The notes under the pieces are model-generated. The model was not told where the DNA came from, made no database searches, and saw only the letters and a program-made list of their open reading frames with translations. Below are positions 43,120-55,241 of a DNA stretch of 64,000 nt, in pieces (within the stretch, counting starts at the first letter, position 1; each line of letters starts with the position of its first letter). This DNA is from Arachis hypogaea (lineage: Eukaryota > Streptophyta > Magnoliopsida > Fabales > Fabaceae): assembly GCF_003086295.3 (NCBI RefSeq), contig NC_092054.1, forward strand, positions 51,939,353 to 52,003,352, written 5' to 3'. Both the position numbers and the translations under genes were made by a program.

Positions 43120-46087
43120 TGATGCGAGCGGAAATTAGCCAATTAAGAAATTAAAACATAAATAACGTTGTGAGTACAGTTCCTAATCGACGAAAATTTG
43201 CTTATCAATTTAGAAGGGTTGTCACAAATTTAGAATAAAAATACTGGGAGTAGGAATCCCAGGTCGTCTCCCAACGAGTTGACAAAGGAGTGCTACTTTA
43301 TTAGTGAAGAAGTGAAGATTGATGGTTTAGAGGTTATAGTAAACTCTCGTTGCAAGTATAGTTACTAAACCAAGCAATCAACCTTTCTTACAAACGTTTT
43401 GGTTGTCACAAGTAACAAACCCCTTTTAAAATTGATAACCGAGTATTTAAACCTCGGGTCGTCTTCTCAAGAAACTGCAGGGAAGTATGTTCTTATTATT
43501 GGCTATGGAGATTGTAAATAGGGGTTTCAAGAATGAAGAACGAATAGTTTAATTAGCAATTAAAGTAAATGAAGAACAAGTAATTTAAATAGCAAGTGAA
43601 ATAAATAAATGACTATAAATAAACTTTTGGCAAGGTATGAGAAATTAGAGGTCCTATCCTGGCTATCCTTATCAATGATGATGAGAATTGAATCTTAATT
43701 CCACTTTGTTAACCTTTACTAAGATAAAGGAGGGTCAAGGGATTAATTGGTTTGATCTTCGGATCCTATTTATTTCCTAAGAAAAGATTGGGATTATTGA
43801 AGTTCAATTCAATTAACAAGATAACAATTATCAATCATGTTTGAGTTTGACAACTCCCGAGTTACTGATTTCTTAACCAAAACCAAAAGGGGGAAAGTAA
43901 ATCTACTGGAATAAAAATGTCTTCAGAGTAAAAGCAACAATAGCATAAATAAGAGAAATCAATATTAAACTGAAATACCTCAAATAACATTAATAAAAGA
44001 GTAATCTGTAACATGAAAGGATTCATAAAGTGACTTGCAAAAGTAAATAAAAGGAATATTGAACCTGATCAAAAGAGATAATCCTGAAAGCGAATAAAAA
44101 TCCTAAATCTAAATCCTAATCCTAAAGAGAGAGGAGAGAGCCTAAATCAAAACTAAATCTAATTCATGAAAAGTAAAAATTGGCGAGCTCTCCTTTGAAT
44201 GGATGCATTCCCTCACTTCATAACCTCTGGTCTATGCCTTCTGGACTTGGATTTGGGCCAAAAAGGACTTCAGAATTCGCTATGAGCGTTTTCTGCAATT
44301 TCTGGTGCGTGGCCTCTGTCACGCGTCCGCGTGGGTCATGCAGTCGCGTCATTCGGAGCTTTTCTTGTCACGCGGTCGTATCAGTCATGCGGCCGCGTCA
44401 TATGTGTTATTCTTAAGGCGCGCGGTCGCGTCAGTCATGCAGCCGCGTCGCCGCTTCTTCGCGCTTGGCATGTGATCGCGTCGTCTATGCGATCGCGTGA
44501 ATGCTAGTTTCTTCAAGGACTCCGTTTTGTGCTTTCCTTCCATTTTTGTATGTTTCCTTTCCATCCTTTGAGTCATTTCTGCCTTAGAGGATCTGAAACT
44601 ACTCAACACAATAATCACGACATCGAATGGAAATAAAGGTAATTAAAATAATTAATTTTAAAGCATAGGAAACATGTTTTTCACATACATCACATAATAA
44701 GGAAGGAGAAGTAAAACCATGCAATTAATATGAATAAGTGGGTGAAGGATTGAGTAAATCACTCAAATTAAGCACAAAATATATCATAAAATATGGGTTT
44801 ATCAATTAGTCAGGAGTTTTCCGAGGAATTTTGAGAGTTGGAGTACAGGAAAGTAAATGGTTGTAAATTAAAGCAATGGAAATTAGCGAGATAATTTATA
44901 TAGTCAAATAAAAGCCTTGACCGGGGAAAGATTAATTGGGAGTTCTATCCTTGTTGGATTTTTCCGAGTGGAATAGCAAGAGGTTGTTGTTTTCACTTAG
45001 TTAACCCTTACTAAATAAAGGAAAGTCAAGTGATTGAGCTAACTCATATTTGCAAGTCCTAATCCTCTCCTTAAGGAAGGGTTAGCGTTAATAAATAGAG
45101 AGTTAACCAACAACTTCCAATTGAACTAATCACTTGAGTATTCCAACTCAAGGGTCTCCTTTTAATCAACCCCCAAGTCAAGTTGGGAGTCTATTCCATT
45201 GACATGAATCCAACGTTCACAGAAATATAAAAGGAAGACATGATAAATTAAATAAAATAGGAACTGAAAATTAATTAAAGGTAAAAGTAATTCTTTGCAC
45301 TAATAAATCCCAAAATGTAACATCCTTATCTGAACAGGGTTAATAAGTAATCAAAAGAGTAAAGGAATAAGAAAACAAACTAGAATAATGGCGACTTCAA
45401 TGGAGGTAGTATCTCTTCTCAATATCCAAAGCAAAAGCATAAAAAGCATAAAAACTATGAATGTGAAGAAAACCTGGAGGAGAGTGAATTCTCTCTCAGA
45501 TTTTGATCTAAAACTAAAACTATGCTAATGAGAATGTGTGTTGAGTCTCTGCTCGTCCCCTGGCTCTAATCTGTGTTTCTGGGCCAAAAATTGGGTCCAA
45601 ACTTGGCCCAAAATCGCCCCCAGCATTTTCTGCGATTTCTGCAGGTAGCGCATGTCACGCGTACGCGTCAGTCACGCGTACGCGTCGCTGGTCATCTTCA
45701 CGAGTCACGCGTACGCTTCAGGCACGCGCACGCATCGCCGTGCAAACTCCAATTCACGCTTACGCGTGAGCCATGCGTGCGTGTCGCTCCTCGCTGGTTG
45801 TCTCCTTTATTTCTTGTGCTCCTTCCATTTATGCAAGCTTCCTCTCCATCCTCTAAGCCATTCCTGCCCTATAAAGCCTGAAAACACTTGACGCAAAGAT
45901 CACGGCATCGAATGGGATAAAGGGGAATAAAAATACACAATTTAAAGGCTCAAGAAGCAAGTTTTCAATTATAGAACAAAACTAGGAAGGAATTGTAAAA
46001 TCATGCAATTTGTATGAATAAGTGTGTAAGGACTTGATAAAACCACACAATTGAGCACAAGATAAACCATAAAATAGTGGTTTATCA
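43120..46087 (-). mobile_element. 5' LTR of element A (type III), interrupted by a solo LTR
   Basis: On the plus strand from TGATGCGAGCGG to TGGTTTATCA. About 1463 bp without the solo LTR 43305-44804 and one attag. It contains CpG palindromes at 45650-45785 (CACGCGTACGCGTC). It abuts the PBS on the left and element E's ORF on the right. Confidence 0.85.
43305..44804 (-). mobile_element. Solo LTR, type II, TSD attag
   Basis: 1500 bp, plus-strand reading TGAAGAAGTG to GGGTTTATCA, flanked by attag at 43300-43304 and 44805-44809. It matches the LTRs of C in reverse complement, including the about 50-bp CpG segment absent from C's 5' LTR. CpG palindromes at 44320-44510. Confidence 0.93.
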
Positions 46088-48638
46088 AGTCCATTGGGAG
46101 GGATTTTTCATGTTCTTCTATCACTTCAAGTAGCCTCTGTTGATATGGATTCATAGGTTCAAATACCTCCACAACCTCCTTCTCCATTGAAGTTGCACTT
46201 GATACAATAGCCTCTTCATCTTGCTCTTCTACTTCCTCCTTCACATCCACCAATTGGTCTTCATCTTCCTTGTTTAGCAATTCTTCATTTTTCCTTGCCT
46301 GCTCTAAATGTCCATCCATCTCCTTGCAGAGGGTTTCTTGTTCTTTCCAAGATTCTATGGATGATTGTAGGCATTGTTCAAATGCTAGCTCAAGGAATGA
46401 AGGCTGAGAATGAGTTTCTGGATACGTGGGCTGATGAGCGGATAATTTATACGCTTTTTGGCATTGTTTTTAGTATGTTTTCAATGTAATTTAGTTAGTT
46501 TTTATTATATTTCTATAAGTTTTTAAATAAAAATCACAATTCTAGACTTTACTATGAGTTTGTGTATTTTTCTGTAATTTCAGATAATTTCTGGCTGAAA
46601 TTGAGGGAGCTGAGCAAAAATCTGATTCAGGCTGAAAAAGGACTGCTGATGTTGTTGGATTCTGACCTCCCTGCACTCGAAATAGATTTTCTGGAGCTAC
46701 AGAACTTTAAATGGTGCGCTCTCAATTGAGTTGGAAAGTAGACATCCAGGGCTTTCCAGCAATATATAATAGTCCATACTTTGCTCAAGAATATACGACG
46801 TAAACTAGCATTCAACGCCAGTTCCATGTTGCAGTCTGGCGTCAAACGCCAGAAACAGGTTACAAATGGGAGTTGAACGCCAGAAACAGGTTACAACCTG
46901 GCGTTCAACTCCAGAAACAGCCTAGGCACGTGAAAAGCTTAAGTCTCAGCCCCAGCACACACCAAATGGGCCCCAGAAGTGGATTTCTGCACCATCTATC
47001 ATAGTTTAGTCATTTTCTGTAAACTTAGGTTACTAGTTTAGTATTTAAACAACTTTTAGAGGTCTATTTCGCACCTCATGACATTTTTATCTGAACTTTG
47101 TACTCTTTGACGGCATGAGTCTCTGAACTCCATTGTTGGGGGTGAGGAGCTCTGCTGTGTTTCGATGATTTAATGCAACTATTTCTGTTTTCTATTCAAA
47201 CACGCTTGTTTCTATCTAAGATGTTTATTCGCACCTCAATATGATGGATGTGATGATCTATGACACTCATCATCATCCTCAACCTATGAACGCGTGCCTG
47301 ACAACCACCTCTGTTCTACCTTCGATTGAATGAATATCTCTTGGATTTCTTAATCAGAATCTTCGTGGTATAAGCTAGAATCCATTGGCACCATTCTTGA
47401 GAATCCGGAAAGTCTAAACCTTGTCTGTGGTATTTCGAGTAGGATTTAGGGATTGAATGACTGTGATGAGCTTCAAACTCACAAAGGTTGGGCGTAGTGA
47501 CAGACGCAAAAGGATCAATGGATCCTATTCCAGCAGGAGTGAGAACCGACAGATGATTAGCCGTGCGGTGACAGCGCACCTGGACCCTTTTCACTGAGAG
47601 GATGGATAGTAGCCATTGACAACGGTGATCCACCTACACACAGCTTGCCATAGGAGGAACTTGCGTGCGTGAAGAAGAAGACAGGAGGAAAGCAGATATT
47701 CAGAAAACAAAGCATCTCCAAAACTCCAACATATTCTCCATTACTGCATAACAAGTATTTATTTCATGCTCTTTTATTCTTCGCAATTCATACTGATAAT
47801 TATAATTGATTTCCTGACTAAGATTTACAAGATAACCATAGATTGCTTCAAACCAACAATCTCCGTGAGATCGACCCTTACTCACGTAAGGTATTACTTG
47901 GACGACCCAGTGCACTTGCTGGTTAGTGGTACGAGTTGTGAAAAGTGTGATTCACAATTCGTACACCATGGGCATTGTGGTAAAGTCATTTTGAGAAGTA
48001 TGGGAAGAATTTTGTGCTGAGGCATACTCAAGTGGTGAGGATTTTTCAAGTGAGAAACTGAGAGGTGAGGTTGGACAATTTTGCATGAATGAATTGAAGG
48101 TACGCTCAAGTGATGATGGCTCTTGATAAGTGGAGTATGAATTGCCAAATGCTCTCTGGTTTTGATCCTCCCACCCACAACTTGAGTAATTATTGAATTC
48201 ATCACAATATGGGTCATTTTGTAGTCCTGGAGAGCAATCTTGCATGAATGTATTACTAGCACAATCAAATGATGATGTTTCTTGATGAATAGAATATGGA
48301 TCATTAAGATCTCTTTGGTTTTGACCCTCCCAGCCATAGCATGAATAGTTGTCATAGCAATATGAGTCATTTTATGGCTTTGGGAGGTGTTCATACTCTA
48401 TCATTCCTTGTTGATATTCCCATCCACCATTAGCATAATGACATGAATCATTTTGTGGTGTTGGGTAGTATCTCATGGAATTGTCTTGATTAGCATATCC
48501 CCACTGGTTGGATTGCTCATAATTTGTCATCTCTTGGTGATATTCCCAGCCACCATTAGGATAATGACTTGAATCATTTTGTGGTGGTGGATAATATACC
48601 ATGGAATTTATTTGATCAAAAGATGAGTTGAACTCCAT
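46088..48638 (-). pseudogene. Gag-like ORF of element E, interrupted by solo LTR and by element A
   Basis: Starts at ATG 48638 (MEFNSSFDQINSM) behind a tRNA-Asp PBS. It contains two copies of a Tyr/Pro/Asn unit (YPPPQNDSSHYPNGGWEYHQ and YPTPQNDSCHYANGGWEYQQ) and further diverged copies (QNDPYCDEFNNYSSCGWED). Stop near 48374. After the solo LTR (46432-47968 plus tgggc) the frame continues with an acidic, Glu-rich part (EELLNKEDEDQLVDVKEEVE) until A cuts it at 46088. Gln/Pro/Tyr-rich then acidic is the same plan as the B and C ORFs, but I see no clear sequence identity. No capsid or zinc-knuckle motif was found. Confidence 0.6.
46432..47968 (+). mobile_element. Solo LTR, type V (FIDEL-like), TSD tgggc
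   Basis: 1537 bp from TGATGAGCGGATAATTTATA to GTACACCA, flanked by tgggc at 46427-46431 and 47969-47973. Highly similar to the 5' LTR of G (57179-58717). It contains the diverged conserved core (46690-46785) and GCGTT/AACGC hairpin words (46810-46920). The family name is recalled, not searched. Confidence 0.93.
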
Positions 48639-48838
48639 TTGAATTTTGTAAAACACAATCACCAATGAAAATTGAAATTCATCATGTCACAGATGAAAAT
48701 TTCTTAGTGAGGCAATAACACAAACACCTTAGTATTAGCAGCAGAAAATAGAAAATTAAAAAGAACCTAAATGACAAAAATAAAGAAAATGCTTAATCTA
48801 GCCTTATCACCCACTTAATCATTGTTGATCTAAATCAA
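48639..48838 (-). other. Leader of element E
   Basis: Short AT-rich leader between PBS and ORF. No further feature. Confidence 0.5.
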
Positions 48839-48856
48839 TCCCCGGCAACGGCACCA
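48839..48856 (-). other. Primer-binding site for tRNA-Asp (element E)
   Basis: In the element's sense TGGTGCCGTTGCCGGGGA, one mismatch to the tRNA-Asp 3' end (C to T at position 4). Confidence 0.88.
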
Positions 48857-48862
48857 AAAACT

Positions 48863-50679
48863 TAATGACGAAAAATTGAATTTCCACACAAACTCACCGG
48901 CAAGTATACCGGGTCGCATCAAGTAGTAAAACTCACGTGAGTGAGGTCGATCCCATGAGGATTGATGGATCAAGCAACTTTAGTGTGGTGATTAGTTTAG
49001 TTAAGCTGACAGTGGTGAATTGAGTGAAATAGAATGTAAATGGCAAGGAAGTTAAAGTGCTGAATGTAAATGGCAGAATATTAAATTGCAAAAATGTAAA
49101 CAGACAGAAACAGAAAGAAAAATTTATCAGGAATTGGAGGTATTCATAATCTACAATGAATCAAACGGGTCTCAACTTCTTTCTCAATCATATGAAATAG
49201 ATCTATGGCAGATTGAAATTGATTGGATCCCAATTCCTTGGCAATCCAATCTCTCTAATCACAATCAATCTCGCCAATTCCTTGATCCAATTGTCATGAG
49301 AAGAGGTTAAGCATTTTCTCTCATCCATAAGCCACACAAACTCTCAAGACCTCAATTCCTCCCAAATGGTGTTGATCAAGAGAGCTGTGAGAAACAAAGC
49401 TTCAGTTCTAATTTCCATGATTCCCCTTCTGAGGCTCACATGGAAATTCACAGATTCAAACCCCTTTCTGGAGTGAATGAGTCTCAATCAAAACAGAAGT
49501 TATTTCTTAGCTATTCAGATGAATTGAGAAGAAGAAGATGTTCACTTAATCATATGAATTAAAAAAGAGCTCCTCCCCCTAATGAATTGGGGTTCAGTGG
49601 ATCATAGCTCAAAGAACAGATGCAGAAAATGTAAATTGCATGAAAAGTAAACTCAGCTCACAGCAAGCTTGAATGGTAAATTGCAGAAGAACAGAATTGC
49701 AGGAAAGTAAATCAAGCTCAAGAGAACAGAATATAAAATTGGCAGAAAGAAAAGTTGCAGAAGAGAGTTGCAGAAATTTGAAATTGCATTGAAATAAACT
49801 GAATTCAGTACAGAAATATAAAAGAGCAGAAAGGTAAAAGAGCTTTCTATTCTACTACTACTCCTACTCCTACTACTATTACTACTCCTACTATACTCCA
49901 GCGCCAGAACCAATAACTAACCCCCATACCCCTTTAATGAAATGAAACTGATGCCTTTATATAGGCTTGCCTAAATTACAAATTGAAATGAAATTTAAGA
50001 CAAATTACAATTAAATGAAAATCATATTCTAGATGCTCCTTGTGGTCTTCATTGAGTGATAAGAATGGGCTTTGCTTGCTGTAGTTCAAATGGCTCAGAA
50101 CAAAATTAATTGAGCAGAAATGCACTTCCAGGAGAGCGTAGCATTCATTTAGAGAACGGAGCGTTTTTACAGCCACGCGTACGCGTCCCATATGCTTGCG
50201 CGTCCTTTTGCGTTTTGGCCTATCCACGCGTACGCGTCACCTACACATGCGCGTCCTTTTTTCATTTTGGCCCCTCTACGCGTACGCGTCACCTACACGT
50301 ACGTGTGACCTTCAGAATTTGAACTTGTGACGCGTACGCGTGCCATACGGGTTCGCGTCCATAGCAGCGCTCACTTTGAGAACGTAGCGCTCGATTTGAG
50401 AACACTGTCTCACGCATACGCGTCACCTACGTGTATGCATGGCCCCTTCACAATTACCATTCCATGCGTACGCGTCAATCATGCGTACGCGTGGTCTCTG
50501 AAATGACACTTCCACGCGTACGCGTCATGCATGCATACGCGTGGCCTTCCAAAGTTGTCATTTCGATGCGTGCACGTCAAGTACGCGTGCACGTCGATAC
50601 CAAATCTTTAATCCCAAAATCAAAACTTGCTCGAAAACGCTCACTTAGATAACGTAGCACTCTCTTTGCAAATGAGCAC
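48863..50679 (-). mobile_element. 5' LTR of element E (type IV), cut by element F
   Basis: On the plus strand it starts TAATGACGAAAAATTG, aligned with TGATG starts of other type IV LTRs (the G of TG is mutated to A). The U5 block CCGGCAAGTATACCGGGTCG is near 48898. A CpG palindrome array lies at 50170-50600. The outer end is lost behind F, so no TSD can be read. Confidence 0.75.
50170..50600. repeat. CpG palindrome array with ~52-bp period
   Basis: The 12-bp palindrome ACGCGTACGCGT occurs at 50175, 50226, 50278 and 50330 (spacing 51-52 bp), each with a second weaker GCGCGTCC or ACGTGT word about 25 bp later. It continues as CATGCGTACGCGTC, CACGCATACGCGTC and similar to about 50560. In this LTR it takes the place of the AACGTTAG hairpin array of other type IV LTRs. 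Confidence 0.8.
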
Positions 50680-52109
50680 TGATGAGCTGAAGATTGATGG
50701 TTTAGAATTCACAATAAATTCTCGTTGCAACTATAGTTTCTAAACCAAGCAATAATCCTTGCATACAAAAACTTGTTTGTCACCTAAGCAAACCCAATAA
50801 AATTGATAACCGAAGTATTGAAACCTTGGGTCCTCTCTCAAGGAATTATAGGGAGTTATGATTTATTATTAGTTATGGAAAAATTATATTTTGTTTTGGG
50901 TTTTTAAAATAAGGAACAAGCAATTTAAATGGCAAGAAAAATAAATTAATAATTAGAAAAACTCTTGGCAAGGTATGAGAACTGGAAATTCCATCCTAAT
51001 TATCCTTATCAGGTGTGATGAGAATTGTTATTGCTCCCACTTAGTTAACCCTTACTAAATAAAGGAAAGTCAAGTGGACCAATCAATTTGATCCTCAAGT
51101 CCTAGTCAACTCCTGTGGAAAGACTAGCTTTAGAGCGATCCAAATCAATCAGCAATTCTCAATTTTCAATCAACTGCTGAGTCTGATAACTCAAGTGTTA
51201 CCAATTACTTAACCAAAGCAAAAAGGGAATAAATCTTAAATTAAATTAAAATCATTATAAAGAGAATAAAACAATCATAAATCTGAAATACCTCAATTTA
51301 TATTAAATAGAATATTCAAATCTTAACATGGAAAGATTCATAAGCCAATTTGGCAACATAAATAATTAACAAGTAAAAGCATTAGAGTATCTAAAAGTAA
51401 AAGAGAAATATAAATTAAAGAACATTGAACCTGGAATGAAGAAAACAAAGGAATCCTAATTCTAAAACCTAAGAGAGAGGTGAGAGCCTCTCTCTCTCTA
51501 GAAAACTACATCTAAATCCTAAAATTGTGAATAGTGAATGTTGTATCTCCGTTGTTGTATGGATGGATTGATTTCTTCCACTTTATAGCCTCTAATCTGT
51601 GTTTTCTGGGCCGAGAACTGGACCAGAAACAGCCCAGAAATCGCTGGGGACAAAATCTGCCACGCTGGTTTTTCTCTATGGCCACTATAGTGAATTATAT
51701 ATCATTTCGAAGCCTCGGACGTTATCTTTCTAACGCAACTAAAATCGCCTCATTTGGACCTATGTAGCTCAAGTTATGACCATTTGAGTGCGAAGAGGTC
51801 AGGTTGGACAGCTTAGCAATTTCTTCAACTTCTTGTATTCCTTCCACTTTTGCATGCTTCCTTTCCATCTTCTGAGCCATTCCTGCCCTGTAAACCCTGA
51901 AGTAACTTAACACACATATCACTGCATCCAATTATAATAAGAGAGGATTAATATTAGCAAATATAAGGCCAAAGAAGCATGTTTTCAATCATAGCACAAA
52001 ATCAGGAAGGAAAATGTAAAACCATGCAATTTATATGAATAAGTGAGTAAAGAATTGATAAAAACCACTCAATTGAGCACAAGATAAACCATAAAATAGT
52101 GGTTTATCA
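50680..52109 (-). mobile_element. 3' LTR of element F (type III)
   Basis: Plus-strand reading TGATGAGCTGAAG to TGGTTTATCA, 1430 bp, followed by the polypurine tract in reverse complement. It carries the conserved core (51684-51785) and the CT-rich hairpin near 51470-51500. Confidence 0.85.
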
Positions 52110-54468
52110 ACCTCCCCACACTTAAACATTAGCATGTCCTCATGCTAAGCTCAAGAGAAGCTATAAGAGAGTGAAGAGGAATGGTAGAATGTATGAAATG
52201 CAACCTATCTATATGAATGCAACTACATGCAAAATGTTTCTACCTACTTTGTTAAAAGTAAATAAATTCTCCAAGAATAAATATAAACTAGATTTCACTA
52301 ATTCAAATCACAAAATAAAGTACAAGTAAACTTGTAGAAGAAAATAGCTCATGAAAGCCGGGAACAAAGAATCGAGCATCGAACCCTCACTGGAAGTGTA
52401 TGCACTCTAATCGCTCAGGTGTTTAAGGTTCGACTCTCTCAATTCTCTACTAATCTTGCTTTCTAAGGCTTGCTTTTCTTCTACCAATCAACAAAGAATT
52501 AATGCACAGATACACATATCAAGAGGTCTTTTAAGGGTTGTAATGGGGTTAGGGTCAAGGTAGGATTGTATTTGGCCAAGTGAACTAAAATCTGAATCCT
52601 TAATTAACTTAAACCTTCCACCTAACTTTAGACAATCCATGTAATCATAATACCACATCTAACTATCCATTAACCATGTTTTCCACATATTCATGCATCC
52701 TGATTCGAGTACAGTACATATGCATTGCTTTCACCACTTACTTTGGGGCATTTTGTCCCTTTTTTATTTATTTGCTCTTTTTCTTTTCTTTTTCTCTTTT
52801 TTTTTTATTTTTTTCTATTTTTCTTTTCTTTTCTTTTATTTTTCTCAATGCATATGATTAAAGTATTGAATGCATAAACATGTCCTCAACATTCTTTTTC
52901 ACATTTTCTCAAGAATATACAACACCCAATTCTCAAACCTGGAATGAAGAACATTGAACCTGGAATGAAGAAAACAAAGGAATCCTAATTCTAAAACCTA
53001 AGAGAGAGGTGAGAGCCTCTCTCTCTCTAGAAAACTACATCTAAATCCTAAAATTGTGAATAGTGAATGTTGTATCTCCGTTGTTGTATGGATGGATTGA
53101 TTTCTTCCACTTTATAGCCTCTAATCTGTGTTTTCTGGGCCGAGAACTGGACCAGAAACAGCCCAGAAATCGCTGGGGACAAAATCTGCCACGCTGGTTT
53201 TTCTCTATGGCCACTATAGTGAATTATATATCATTTCGAAGCCTCGGACGTTATCTTTCTAACGCAACTAAAATCGCCTCATTTGGACCTATGTAGCTCA
53301 AGTTATGACCATTTGAGTGCGAAGAGGTCAGGTTGGACAGCTTAGCAATTTCTTCAACTTCTTGTATTCCTTCCACTTTTGCATGCTTCCTTTCCATCTT
53401 CTGAGCCATTCCTGCCCTGTAAACCCTGAAGTAACTTAACACACATATCACTGCATCCAATTATAATAAGAGAGGATTAATATTAGCAAATATAAGGCCA
53501 AAGAAGCATGTTTTCAATCATAGCACAAAATCAGGAAGGAAAATGTAAAACCATGCAATTTATATGAATAAGTGAGTAAAGAATTGATAAAAACCACTCA
53601 ATTGAGCACAAGATAAACCATAAAATAGTGGTTTATCAACCTCCCCACACTTAAACATTAGCATGTCCTCATGCTAAGCTCAAGAGAAGCTATAAGAGAG
53701 TGAAGAGGAATGGTAGAATGTATGAAATGCAACCTATCTATATGAATGCAACTACATGCAAAATGTTTCTACCTACTTTGTTAAAAGTAAATAAATTCTC
53801 CAAGAATAAATATAAACTAGATTTCACTAATTCAAATCACAAAATAAAGTACAAGTAAACTTGTAGAAGAAAATAGCTCATGAAAGCCGGGAACAAAGAA
53901 TCGAGCATCGAACCCTCACTGGAAGTGTATGCACTCTAATCGCTCAGGTGTTTAAGGTTCGACTCTCTCAATTCTCTACTAATCTTGCTTTCTAAGGCTT
54001 GCTTTTCTTCTACCAATCAACAAAGAATTAATGCACAGATACACATATCAAGAGGTCTTTTAAGGGTTGTAATGGGGTTAGGGTCAAGGTAGGATTGTAT
54101 TTGGCCAAGTGAACTAAAATCTGAATCCTTAATTAACTTAAACCTTCCACCTAACTTTAGACAATCCATGTAATCATAATACCACATCTAACTATCCATT
54201 AACCATGTTTTCCACATATTCATGCATCCTGATTCGAGTACAGTACATATGCATTGCTTTCACCACTTACTTTGGGGCATTTTGTCCCTTTTTTATTTAT
54301 TTGCTCTTTTTCTTTTCTTTTTCTCTTTTTTTTTTATTTTTTTCTATTTTTCTTTTCTTTTCTTTTATTTTTCTCAATGCATATGATTAAAGTATTGAAT
54401 GCATAAACATGTCCTCAACATTCTTTTTCACATTTTCTCAAGAATATACAACACCCAATTCTCAAACC
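51418..54468. repeat. Tandem duplication, two 1522-bp copies (51418-52939 and 52947-54468)
   Basis: Everything from AAGAACATTGAACCTGG to CAATTCTCAAACC recurs 1529 bp later. All stretches I compared base by base are identical, and the ORFs in both copies are identical. Seven bases (tggaatg) separate the copies; with their neighbours they repeat CCTGGAATGAAG found inside the copy, like templated filler at a repaired break. Each copy holds the last about 690 bp of the LTR, the polypurine tract and about 830 bp of 3' non-coding DNA. Confidence 0.93.
52110..52126 (-). other. Terminal polypurine tract of element F (copy at 53639-53655)
   Basis: In the element's sense TTTAAGTGTGGGGAGGT, abutting the LTR. 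Duplicated at 53639-53655 with the partial LTR. Confidence 0.88.
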
Positions 54469-55094
54469 AACTGTTTTCAATCCCAATTTCCCCACACTTA
54501 ATTCATGAGCACTCTCACTAGTCTAAGCTAACCAAGGATTCAGATTAAGGACATTATTGTTTTCCGCTTAGAGTTAATGATGTGCTAAAGTAAAGAACAA
54601 AGGGGTATAGTAGGCTTAACATTGGTTTGCAAAGGATAATGAAAGGGTAAGGCCATATGGGTATGTAAGCTCAGTGAAACAAAGGCCTCAATCATATAAG
54701 TGCATGCATACATCAAACAATGGAAATATAGAATTAAGCAAGACAAAGATCACAATTTTAGAGAGAACAACACACACCAAAAATAAAATATTGGTTGATA
54801 AAATGCAACCAATCAAATAGGCTCAAAATCTCACAGGTTTTGTGTGTTCGAGCTCTAGACCATGTTCCAGTATAATATTTCTTCAAACAAGTTCAATAAA
54901 AATTTTAATTCAAATTAGTGAAATGCTATAAAAAGTTTCTTGAAAAAGAAAATATTACTTTGACCAAGTAGTGGTAAAATATGCACAAAATCAAACAAAC
55001 ATGCAATCAAACATGCAAATGCAACAATGAACAAACAAAGAAAATAAAACATTGGTGTTGAAAGGGAAATAACTAACCCATGGAGATCGATATC
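54469..55094 (-). other. 3' non-coding region of element F, proximal part
   Basis: AT-rich, no ORF; continues the second duplication copy. Colinear with C and A. Confidence 0.55.
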
Positions 55095-55112
55095 GACCTC
55101 CCCACACTTAAA
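55095..55112 (-). other. Internal polypurine tract copy (element F)
   Basis: The reverse complement of GACCTCCCCACACTTAAA, directly after the ORF3 remnant. Confidence 0.75.
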
Positions 55113-55241
55113 GATTTTACCGTCCTCGGTGCATGCTGAGATGTACAAGTGGACGGGTTGCTCCGCAGCTAGTGCTGTTTTTGTTCCTTTCCTTGCCGGT
55201 TGTTTGGAAGTAGCTTTCTCTTTACCCTTCTTGGTGGCCAT
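55113..55241 (-). pseudogene. ORF3 deletion remnant (element F)
   Basis: ATG at 55241 (MATKKGKEKATSKQPARKGT), preceded by TTTTCCTTTTCAG|G. After about 27 codons the frame jumps to the ORF3 end (EQPVHLYISACTEDGKIFKC) and reads on across the polypurine tract. The start resembles A's ORF3 (MGTKKGKEKATDKPLTRRGT), so the remnant is an in-frame deletion of nearly the whole protein. Confidence 0.6.

Larger units (their letters stand above)
7204..46087 (-). mobile_element. Element A: Athila-like Ty3/gypsy, LTR type III, with nested insertions
   Basis: Minus-oriented element: 5' LTR 43120-46087, PBS 43097-43114, gag-pol 42995-37392, ORF3 34786-33732 continuing at 9229-8999, 3' non-coding DNA 8985-7585, terminal polypurine tract, and 3' LTR fragment 7567-7204. 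The two LTR pieces are nearly identical where both exist (7204-7567 against 45723-46087). After removing B, two solo LTRs and their TSDs, about 11.8 kb remains, plus about 1.1 kb of 3' LTR outside the window beyond D. The right boundary interrupts the gag-like ORF of element E at 46088. Confidence 0.85.
46088..50679 (-). mobile_element. Element E (visible part): LTR type IV retroelement
   Basis: Minus-oriented: 5' LTR from 48863 to the F insertion at about 50679, PBS 48839-48856, gag-like ORF 48638 leftward to the A insertion point. The 3' part is not in the window. It is the only type IV copy with internal sequence and so defines the orientation of the type IV solo LTRs. Confidence 0.75.

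Noticed and set aside
47894..48394. A 166-codon minus-strand ORF (His/Ile/Met-rich) in element E
   Set aside because: It overlaps the Tyr/Pro/Asn frame of E in another frame and runs into the inserted solo LTR. The other frame is colinear with the start ATG after the PBS.
50170..50600. GC-rich zones as CpG-island promoters of host genes
   Set aside because: The CpG content comes from palindromic repeats inside LTRs and element spacers, and no host ORF lies downstream.
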